This document shows, piece by piece, positions 33,526-42,500 of a DNA stretch of 43,981 bases. How positions within the stretch are numbered: the first letter of the stretch is position 1; the number at the start of each line of letters is the position of its first letter. The notes under the pieces were generated by a model. The model searched no databases. It saw only the letters and a list, made by a program, of their open reading frames with translations, and had not been told where the DNA came from. The position numbers were made by a program, and so were the translations under genes. Source of the DNA: an uncultured Porphyromonadaceae bacterium (GTDB lineage Bacteria > Bacteroidota > Bacteroidia > Bacteroidales > Muribaculaceae); assembly GCA_947175295.1 (NCBI GenBank), contig CAMWMK010000022.1:1-43981 (forward strand). The letters are read 5' to 3'.

Positions 33526-34287
33526 ATGGAAATGAAAGCTTTCCTCGATGAGCAGGCCGCCCTTATCAACAGGCCTGAATTCATCCCGGAGGATCCGGTG
33601 CAGTTTCCGCGTCGTTTCGAAAAACTGCAGGACATAGAGATTGTATCGCTCCTGGCCTCTCTTATAGCTTGGGGCAAACGCACCATGATATGCCGTGATG
33701 CTGAGCGACTTCTCGCACTGATGGACCACGACCCCTATAATTACGTGATGGATGAGGGATATCTCGACCTCGATCCCGCTCAGAACATCCACCGCACATT
33801 CTTCGCCCGCGACCTTCAGCACCTGCTCCGCGGCTTACGCGAGATCTATAGCCGCTATCCCAGTCTGGATGCGTTCAGCGCTGCTGTGAGGGCTGCCGAT
33901 GATCCGGCTCCAGCCTGGAAACTCGTTGAGGAGATGCAGAAGGTGATCACTGATGCCAATGGGGGAGTGGTATCCAAGCGGGGACTTCCCAACAATCTGA
34001 AGCAGACCGCCCTCAAGCGCGTCAACATGGCGTTGCGCTGGCTTGTCCGCGATGATGGCATCGTGGATATGGGGGTGTGGAGTTCCATTCCGAAATCAAA
34101 ACTCTACATACCGCTCGACGTGCATGTGGGCAACACCGCCCGCGACCTCGGGCTGTTGACGCGTCGGCAAGACGACCGCAAGGCAGTCGAGGAGCTGACT
34201 GAAGTGCTCCGTCGTTACCGTCCCGACGATCCCGCCTACTACGACTATGCCCTCTTCGGCATAGGCGTCACCGGCAAAAAACTATAA
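33526..34287 (+). CDS. TIGR02757 family protein (DUF2400)
   Basis: This 253-residue cytoplasmic protein of unknown function belongs to a family that is widespread in Bacteroidetes. Landmarks are DPVQFPRRFEKLQDIEIVSL, LASLIAWGKRTMI, GLREIYSRYPSLDAF, KRVNMALRWLVR, DMGVWSSIPKSKLYIPLDVH, VGNTARDLGLLTRRQDDRKA and YDYALFGIGVTG. The C-terminal pattern recalls the helix-hairpin-helix DNA glycosylase fold, but I see no confident catalytic pair. The ATG at 33526 is followed by a second at 33532. It ends by overlapping the convergent phosphopantetheinyl transferase gene by 6 nt. Confidence 0.88.
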   Translation: MEMKAFLDEQAALINRPEFIPEDPVQFPRRFEKLQDIEIVSLLASLIAWGKRTMICRDAERLLALMDHDPYNYVMDEGYLDLDPAQNIHRTFFARDLQHLLRGLREIYSRYPSLDAFSAAVRAADDPAPAWKLVEEMQKVITDANGGVVSKRGLPNNLKQTALKRVNMALRWLVRDDGIVDMGVWSSIPKSKLYIPLDVHVGNTARDLGLLTRRQDDRKAVEELTEVLRRYRPDDPAYYDYALFGIGVTGKKL

Positions 34288-34968
34288 AGCCGGATATCTC
34301 GCTATTTTCCCCGAGAAAGCGAGAGTGACTATCTGGTCTTCGAATTCCCATGAACTGAGCAGCATATCCATCTCTCCCTCCTCAGTCTTTACTTTCCCTT
34401 TTCCGAAGAGATCCGGAGTTGCCGACTTCAAGTCTTTTGCAAGTCTTGGCAGCTCCGTTATTTTGTAATCATCCTTCCAGTCCGAAGCCATGCCCATGCC
34501 GGCTTTATAGAGAGCTTCCTTGCAAGTCCATGCGAGGATATGCTGGCGTACGTCTTCCGGCGTGGATTTTTCGATGTCGGCGACGGGTGGGAGAAGGTTT
34601 TTCTCTCCCTCTGATAGGAATTTGTCGCGTATCTTAATCACCTGACCTCGGTCGCTCTTCTCAAGGTCGATGCCCATTGCAGTGCGGGCATTGACGCCCG
34701 AGAGGTCGATGTCCGGAGTCTTCGGAAGCGATGCGATGGCCATGCAGTGGGATGTGTGTGACACTGAGATACGCTGGGCTATGCCGTCGAGCACCGGCGC
34801 TCCGCATTCCAGATGCTCAATCGATCTGTAGTCGCCCTCGGCCTCGCAGAATATCTGCATCGCGAAAAGCTTCCACACCTTAGCCGACTTTTCATCCGCC
34901 CCATATATCATTTCTACGGCCACTCCACACGGAGCCACCTCCCTCTCATACATGAATTCCCTCATCAT
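34282..34968 (-). CDS. 4'-phosphopantetheinyl transferase superfamily protein
   Basis: This enzyme transfers the phosphopantetheine arm of CoA to carrier proteins. The 228-residue protein has the Sfp-type motifs RISVSHTSH (67-74, His71), MGIDLEK (Asp101 and Glu103, Mg binding) and WTCKEALYKA (Trp147, Lys150, Glu151, Lys155). Its size suits a Sfp/EntD-like type rather than the roughly 120-residue AcpS. The carrier protein is not encoded nearby. It follows gldE by about 20 nt on the same strand, a pairing common in Bacteroidales, and overlaps the convergent TIGR02757 gene by 6 nt. Confidence 0.9.
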   Translation of the reverse strand: MMREFMYEREVAPCGVAVEMIYGADEKSAKVWKLFAMQIFCEAEGDYRSIEHLECGAPVLDGIAQRISVSHTSHCMAIASLPKTPDIDLSGVNARTAMGIDLEKSDRGQVIKIRDKFLSEGEKNLLPPVADIEKSTPEDVRQHILAWTCKEALYKAGMGMASDWKDDYKITELPRLAKDLKSATPDLFGKGKVKTEEGEMDMLLSSWEFEDQIVTLAFSGKIARYPAL

Positions 34969-34988
34969 AAGTCACAATTCATAATTCA

Positions 34989-36338
34989 TCATTCATTATT
35001 AACCTTCGACGCTCTGATCTTGGTGATCCGGTGCTTCTCGATCTGCATGATCAGGAAGCGGAAAGGTCCGCGCTGAAGCGACTCCTTGTTTTCCGGAAAA
35101 TCACCCTTTATCTCAAGCATCAGTCCGGCAAGCGTCTCGGCGTCGCCGATGTCTCCGAGTTCTTCCTCGTCGGTGTCGGTCACGCGGCAGAAATCGCTGA
35201 TCGGTATCTTGGCGTCAAACACGTAGGTGTCTTGTGCTATCTTCCTGTAGAGGTTCTGCGTTTCGTCATACTCATCGTCGATTTCGCCTACGATCTCCTC
35301 TATCACGTCTTCGAGTGTCACTATGCCCTGCGTGTCGCCGTACTCATCGATTACGATCGCCATGTGTATCTTCTTCGTCCTGAAGTCTTCCAGCAGATCA
35401 TCAAGCGAACGCGATTCCGGTACGAAATAGGCGTCCCTGATCAGGGCCTGCCATCTGAATTTTTCATCCTGCGTGCCTATGTAGGGGAGGAGGTCTTTCG
35501 AATATAGGATTCCTTTGATGGTGTCTTGCGTACGGTCATACACCGGGATGCGGCTGTAGCCCGACTTCACGATTACGTCTACCACTTCCTTGAAATCGGC
35601 ATGATATTCTATATCGGTGACGTCTACGCGCGAGATCATGATCTCGCTGGCCTCCTTCTCTCCGAATGTAAGGATTCCTTCAAGCATCTCCTTGTCTTTC
35701 CCTTCCTGAAGGTCGGATATCTCAAGGGCTTTCTCAAGCTCGTCTGTAGTCAGGTTCTCCTGTTTCTTGGCTACCACCTTGTTGATGATGCCCGACGATT
35801 TCACGAGGATAGCCGATAGAGGGGTGAAGATTGTAGAGAAGAATCCGATGCCCGGAGCCGCCATAAGCGCCCATTTCAGACTTCGGCCGCGGGCTACTAA
35901 CTTCGGGAATATCTCTCCGAAGAGAAGCAGAAGGAAAGTAAGCAAGACGGTCTGAAGCAGGAAGCCCACCACTGCGGAGTGGAATTCCACAGCCTGGTTG
36001 ATCGCAAACGTCAGGAGCACTACCATAGTGATGTTGACGAGGTTGTTGGCTATCAGTATGGTGGCCAGAAGTTTCTCGGGGTTCTTAATGAGCGTGAGCG
36101 CCTTCTGCGCGTTGGGACTGTCATCCTCCTCAAGATCCTCTATTTCCGACTGAGACAGACCGAAATAGGATATCTCGCTGCCCGATACGAACGCCGATAG
36201 GCAAAGGCAGATGAGCGCTATGAATACGATGATGCTCCACGACATCCAGTTTTCTGGAGCATGGAAGGAGATGGCGGTTGATGCAAGCTGGCTCAGGGCC
36301 AGCAGCGGACTGTGTGCAGGTAAAGGGTCTGTATCCAA
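34989..36338 (-). CDS. gldE: GldE-type membrane protein (DUF21/CBS/CorC-HlyC)
   Basis: This 449-residue protein has an N-terminal DUF21/CNNM membrane domain (about 30-190, roughly four helices: WSIIVFIALICLCLSAFVSG, LLATILIANNLVNITMVVLL). Two CBS domains follow (about 215-340: RVDVTDIEYHADFKEVVDVI, GYSRIPVYDR, MAIVIDEYGDTQGIVTLEDV), then a CorC_HlyC domain (from about 360: VFDAKIPISDF, LAGLMLEIKGDFP). GldE was named from gliding flavobacteria; non-gliding Bacteroidales keep it, probably for ion transport or lipoprotein-related envelope work. The start is a TTG at 36338, about 20 nt after the expected transcription start of a very good promoter; ATG at residue 32 would cut into the first helix region. 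Confidence 0.88.
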   Translation of the reverse strand: MDTDPLPAHSPLLALSQLASTAISFHAPENWMSWSIIVFIALICLCLSAFVSGSEISYFGLSQSEIEDLEEDDSPNAQKALTLIKNPEKLLATILIANNLVNITMVVLLTFAINQAVEFHSAVVGFLLQTVLLTFLLLLFGEIFPKLVARGRSLKWALMAAPGIGFFSTIFTPLSAILVKSSGIINKVVAKKQENLTTDELEKALEISDLQEGKDKEMLEGILTFGEKEASEIMISRVDVTDIEYHADFKEVVDVIVKSGYSRIPVYDRTQDTIKGILYSKDLLPYIGTQDEKFRWQALIRDAYFVPESRSLDDLLEDFRTKKIHMAIVIDEYGDTQGIVTLEDVIEEIVGEIDDEYDETQNLYRKIAQDTYVFDAKIPISDFCRVTDTDEEELGDIGDAETLAGLMLEIKGDFPENKESLQRGPFRFLIMQIEKHRITKIRASKVNNE

Positions 36339-36364
36339 TTTTCTGTAATAGTTGGTTATGACTG

Positions 36365-36396
36365 CAAAATTACTATTTTTTACTCACACTGCCAAA
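36365..36396 (-). promoter_or_regulatory. gldE promoter
   Basis: TTTG (36393-36396), 20 nt spacer and TAATTTTG (36365-36372) on the minus strand give a full Bacteroidetes promoter, 27 nt upstream of the proposed TTG start. Confidence 0.75.
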
Positions 36397-36452
36397 TATC
36401 TTCCCCCTTTTTATTCGAATTATTCTCCCCCCTTCCCCCGATGCCCACTCCT

Positions 36453-36488
36453 AATATGAATAGCTCAGATAATATGAATAGCTCAGAT
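36453..36488. repeat. 18-bp perfect tandem duplication
   Basis: AATATGAATAGCTCAGAT occurs twice head to tail (36453-36470 and 36471-36488) with no mismatch. Confidence 0.85.
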
Positions 36489-36491
36489 CTT

Positions 36492-36583
36492 TCCTACCGT
36501 GCCGAGGCGGAAGCCGCAGTCAAGTCGCAGTCAAAAATGGAATATCCCCGATCTCTCCTACCGTGCCGAGGCGGAAGCCGCAG
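36492..36583. repeat. 28-bp direct repeat pair
   Basis: The same 28 bases (beginning TCCTACCGTGCCGAGG and ending GAAGCCGCAG) occur at 36492-36519 and 36556-36583, 64 nt apart start to start and without mismatch. The unit is GC-rich, unlike the surrounding spacer. Confidence 0.85.
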
Positions 36584-36837
36584 GAAAAAAGAAGCGACGC
36601 CCATTTTCACAAATGAGCGCCGCTGAGTGTTTTCCATAATACATTTTACTAACCTAACATCATGAAACTAATTTCTTACTTATACCATTAGAACAATCCA
36701 TACCCCCAAAGGTTTAATCCGCCTTCCTTTTTTACAATTTTTAATACTCCCCGGCCGTTCCTTAATAAGAATAAGCGGCCTCACTCATGCCTCGCCATGA
36801 TTCCCCCGCTCATAATTAATCTTTAATATTTAGTCTT

Positions 36838-37731
36838 TTGAAAACTCCCGTCGGCCGTTTCGCCCCGTCCCCCTCCGGACGCATGCACCTCGGCAACATA
36901 TACACAGCCCTCCTCTCGTGGCTCTCAGTCAAGTCACGTGGCGGCAGCTGGATCCTCCGCATCGAGGATCTCGACCCGCAACGCTCCAAAATCGAATACG
37001 CACGCCTAATCGAAGACGATCTCCATTGGCTCGGTCTCGAATGGGATGAAGGAGGCCTCGACGGTGTTGGACCCAATGGTCCCTATGTCCAGAGCCGTCG
37101 CCATCATCTCTATGAGGAGGCATTGGAGCGCCTTAAGGCTTCCGGCCTCTGCTATCCCTGTTCCTGCACACGTGCCGACATACTTGCCACTCAGGCTCCT
37201 CACGAATCTGATGGGAGAGTGGTATATAAAGGTACGTGCCGCCCCCCTGTCATGCCCTCTCCTTATATGGATAGACCGGGAGCGGCTGTCAGACTGATGG
37301 TGCCCGACGAAGATATTTCCTTCATCGACCGAATCAAAGGCCCGCAGACCGTCAACCTTGCCCGCCACTGCGGTGATTTCATAGTGCGGCGTGGCGACGG
37401 AGCCTGGTCCTATCAGTTGGCGGTAGTGGTCGACGATGCCCTGATGGGCGTAACGGAGGTGATGCGCGGCGACGACCTCCTCCTCTCGGCCGCCCAGCAG
37501 ATCTATCTCTATCGTCTGCTCGGCTTCGATTCCCCGGAATTCGCCCACGTTCCCCTCGTCTGCAACGAGCAGGGCATACGCCTCTCCAAGCGCGACCGTT
37601 CCCTCTCCATGGAATATCTAAGGGAGCACCATACACCGGAGGAAGTGCTCGGCATCGCCGCCCATCGCGCCAGCCTAATCCCGTCTCCCTTCCCGATTTC
37701 CCTCTCCGCACTCCTCCAACTGAAGGTTTGA
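36838..37731 (+). CDS. gluQ: Glutamyl-Q tRNA(Asp) synthetase
   Basis: This GluRS paralogue attaches glutamate to the queuosine base in the anticodon loop of tRNA-Asp. The 297-residue protein keeps only the catalytic domain and lacks the C-terminal anticodon-binding domain of GluRS, as expected. Landmarks are GRFAPSPSGRMHLGN (HIGH-like HLGN at 17-20), ILRIEDLDPQRSK, the zinc site Cys108-x-Cys110 with Tyr130 and Cys134, YQLAVVVDDALMGVTEVMRG, and the KMSKS-like LSKRD (249-253). The start is a TTG at 36838; no ATG lies between it and the catalytic motif, and the first residues KTPVGRFAPSPSG are essential. The gene is 102 nt upstream of valS, which has its own promoter. Confidence 0.92.
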   Translation: MKTPVGRFAPSPSGRMHLGNIYTALLSWLSVKSRGGSWILRIEDLDPQRSKIEYARLIEDDLHWLGLEWDEGGLDGVGPNGPYVQSRRHHLYEEALERLKASGLCYPCSCTRADILATQAPHESDGRVVYKGTCRPPVMPSPYMDRPGAAVRLMVPDEDISFIDRIKGPQTVNLARHCGDFIVRRGDGAWSYQLAVVVDDALMGVTEVMRGDDLLLSAAQQIYLYRLLGFDSPEFAHVPLVCNEQGIRLSKRDRSLSMEYLREHHTPEEVLGIAAHRASLIPSPFPISLSALLQLKV

Positions 37732-37761
37732 GCTTACTCAATTCTCAATTCAGAAACATTT

Positions 37762-37789
37762 TCTCAATTCTCAATTCTCAATTCTCAAT
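37762..37789. repeat. Four tandem copies of TCTCAAT upstream of valS
   Basis: The heptamer is repeated exactly four times just upstream of the valS -7 box, with looser copies from 37741. Similar words fill the spacer at 13658-13730. Confidence 0.75.
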
Positions 37790-37798
37790 TATTTTTAC

Positions 37799-37806
37799 TA
37801 ATTTTG
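37799..37806 (+). promoter_or_regulatory. -7 box of the valS promoter
   Basis: TAATTTTG matches TAnnTTTG and lies 27 nt upstream of the ATG at 37834. The heptamer repeats occupy the -33 area, where no TTTG is present. Confidence 0.6.
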
Positions 37807-37833
37807 CACTCTAAAAGCAAAATCAGTAAATCT

Positions 37834-40470
<2,637 letters not shown>

Positions 40471-40491
40471 GGACGCACGGTTCGTGCGTCC
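40471..40491. repeat. REP-like short palindrome immediately after valS
   Basis: GGACGCAC and GTGCGTCC form a perfect 8-bp stem around a 5-nt loop, directly abutting the valS stop codon. Its form resembles dispersed GGGACGCAC-type palindromes of Bacteroidales; only this copy is in the window. Confidence 0.55.
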
Positions 40492-40535
40492 GCCCTACAC
40501 GGCGCGTGCATCCGCCGGCAGGCCATATGCATCAA

Positions 40536-40561
40536 AGCCCCTCCCGTGAGGGGCTTTTTTG
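40536..40561 (+). terminator. Intrinsic terminator of valS
   Basis: AGCCCCTC (40536-40543) pairs perfectly with GAGGGGCT (40548-40555) around a 4-nt loop and is followed by a T-run to 40561. Confidence 0.92.
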
Positions 40562-40670
40562 TTGTTTCTGATGTTTAGGGGTTTAGGGAAACTCCTAAAT
40601 TTTTACTTACGAATTGATTTTTGTGCTCTTTAATTAATCTTATTTAATAAATTTTAAGTAATTTCGCGTT

Positions 40671-42488
40671 ATGAACTCTTTAGGAAAAATACTTACTGCA
40701 CTCGGTCTGCTGGCTCTGATGCCGACTTCATGCCACTCTCCCGAAAGGGTGCCCGAAAATGAGGAGGAGGAAATCTACCTCCTCGTGGGCGAGCCTTGCT
40801 CCGAAGGGGATTACCCTAAGGCGATAGCCCGTGCCGACTCCCTGCTTGCTTCTCCCCGCGAGATGTCAGACTCACTGAAGGCAGCCATTATGATTGACCG
40901 CAATGTTTCCATATGCGAGTATGGCAATCTCGACTGGGGAATAGCCAATACCGACACGCTGATCGACTTCGGCCGGAAGACCGGAATCGAACTTGCCGTC
41001 ATGCAGGGTCTGCAGAACCGAGGTATCTGCCGTCGTCGCAAAGGCGACCTCAGCGGAGCCATCGCCGACTATAAGGAGGGCTTGGCCATCGCTGTAAAGT
41101 GTGGCGATGAGGAGATGGAACAGGCATTCTCTGATATGCTTGCTATAGCCTGTGCCGAAACCGGTCTTATAGAAGAAGCCGCTTCTTTTGCAAGCCGGTC
41201 GCTTGAGTTGTCGCGTAAGGCAGATGATGAGTTCGGCGAACTGAACTCGGTGTCAACCCTCGCAGCCATCCTCGTTAAGGAGGGGAAGTTTAAGGAGGCC
41301 ATCTCCGAACTCGCTCCCTACCGCGACCGAAGCCGTGGGTTCAAGACCTTGCTGCGTGTGAAATACCTCACGCCCCTTCTGCGCTCTTATCTCTCGCTCG
41401 ATTCCCTTGCAAAAGTGAAGGAGACCCTTGCCGAGACATATGAGGCCCTCGAAGGTACCCCCCGCAATACCCAGGTATACCTTGTAGCGGTCAATACGGA
41501 GGCCGCCCTTGCCGAGAAGGAAGGCCGGTATGCCGACCAATGGCATTGGCTCCAGGTGGCCGATACGATCGGCGCCAACGGCACGTCGCCCGATTTATGG
41601 AATATCGGGCGCGCCCAATGCCTTGCCAATCTCGGCCGCTGGCAGCAGGCCTACGAGATGGAATGCGCAGCCTATGAAGCCCTCGACTCGATACGCCGAA
41701 ACGGCGACAGCCGCGAACTCTCCGAACTGATGGTGAAATACGACACCTTGAGCAAGGAGAACGCAATAGAGCGCCTGAAGTCGGCGCGTCTGATGTGGGC
41801 GCTCATCGCGCTTGGTGCGGTAGTGGTTGTCGTGCTCGTAGTGGTCGCAGCTGTCTCGGCCCGTAAGCGTGCGCGCCGCAGGCTCGAGCGTGAGCGTCAG
41901 GAGGAGTATCTGCGCGGTCTTGAGCAGGAGCGCAGCCGGGTAGCCCGCGAACTCCACGACGATATTGCCGGAAGCCTCGTAGGTCTGCAGTGGCAGCTGC
42001 GGGGGCCGGCGCCCGAGAAGGCCGGCGACACCCTTATCGATGTGGCGAAGAGAGTGCGGCGCATGTCGCATGAGATGATGCCCCCCGAGTTTGGCGATAT
42101 GAATTTCTCTTCCATCCTTATGGATTATGTAGCCCGCTTCAACGCTTCCGATGCCTCGCATCATATAGTGCTCACCGACGAAGGTTCCTATCCTTGGGAC
42201 TCACTTTCACCCTCCGAGAGCCATGAACTCTACCGCATAGTGCAGGAGGCCGTCGGCAATGCCAGGAAGCATGGAGCCGAGGGCGACATCCGGTTGGTTC
42301 TCGATGGCGATGCATCCCGCTTCTCCCTCAAGGTGGTCAATCCCATGCTTCCTGATTCCTCCGTGCCTGCCGGCGATATGGCCGACGGAGTCGGAATCCG
42401 TTCGCTCCGAATGCGTGCCGCTCTCCTTGATGCGTCGCTTGATGTGAAGGCTGACGGTGGATATTTTGTTTTGTACGTTTTTCAATAA
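40671..42488 (+). CDS. TPR-containing sensor histidine kinase (HisKA_3 / NarX-type)
   Basis: This 605-residue sensor kinase has an N-terminal export signal with a lipobox-like end (LMPTSC, Cys21). A periplasmic helical region with TPR-like repeats covers about 45-345 (ALAEKEGRYADQWHWLQ, AQCLANLGRWQQAYEMECAA). One transmembrane helix spans about 374-397 and a basic stretch follows. The HisKA_3 domain has phospho-acceptor His429 in RVARELHDDIAGSLVGLQ, and the HATPase_c domain has ELYRIVQEAVGNARKHG and GVGIRSLRMRAALL. The signal is unknown. Only a weak -7 box (TAATTTCG, 40659-40666) is visible, unusually close to the ATG. The regulator gene starts 12 nt after the stop, so both form one operon. 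Confidence 0.88.
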   Translation: MNSLGKILTALGLLALMPTSCHSPERVPENEEEEIYLLVGEPCSEGDYPKAIARADSLLASPREMSDSLKAAIMIDRNVSICEYGNLDWGIANTDTLIDFGRKTGIELAVMQGLQNRGICRRRKGDLSGAIADYKEGLAIAVKCGDEEMEQAFSDMLAIACAETGLIEEAASFASRSLELSRKADDEFGELNSVSTLAAILVKEGKFKEAISELAPYRDRSRGFKTLLRVKYLTPLLRSYLSLDSLAKVKETLAETYEALEGTPRNTQVYLVAVNTEAALAEKEGRYADQWHWLQVADTIGANGTSPDLWNIGRAQCLANLGRWQQAYEMECAAYEALDSIRRNGDSRELSELMVKYDTLSKENAIERLKSARLMWALIALGAVVVVVLVVVAAVSARKRARRRLERERQEEYLRGLEQERSRVARELHDDIAGSLVGLQWQLRGPAPEKAGDTLIDVAKRVRRMSHEMMPPEFGDMNFSSILMDYVARFNASDASHHIVLTDEGSYPWDSLSPSESHELYRIVQEAVGNARKHGAEGDIRLVLDGDASRFSLKVVNPMLPDSSVPAGDMADGVGIRSLRMRAALLDASLDVKADGGYFVLYVFQ

Positions 42489-42500
42489 TCATGCTTTCTG

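Larger units (their letters stand above)
36339..36837. other. Divergent spacer between gldE and gluQ
   Basis: About 500 nt with the gldE promoter, two kinds of direct repeat (36453-36488 and 36492-36583) and a small GGCCG/CGGCC stem (36753-36757 with 36776-36780). A short plus-strand frame at 36441-36626 has no family features and is built from the repeats, so I do not call it a gene. Confidence 0.65.

Noticed and set aside
36453..36583. CRISPR array
   Set aside because: The repeats are of two unrelated kinds, only two copies each, one pair without any spacer, and no cas genes lie nearby.
36441..36626. Small plus-strand frame in the gldE-gluQ spacer
   Set aside because: It is built from two direct repeats, has no homology cue, and a repeat-driven origin explains it.
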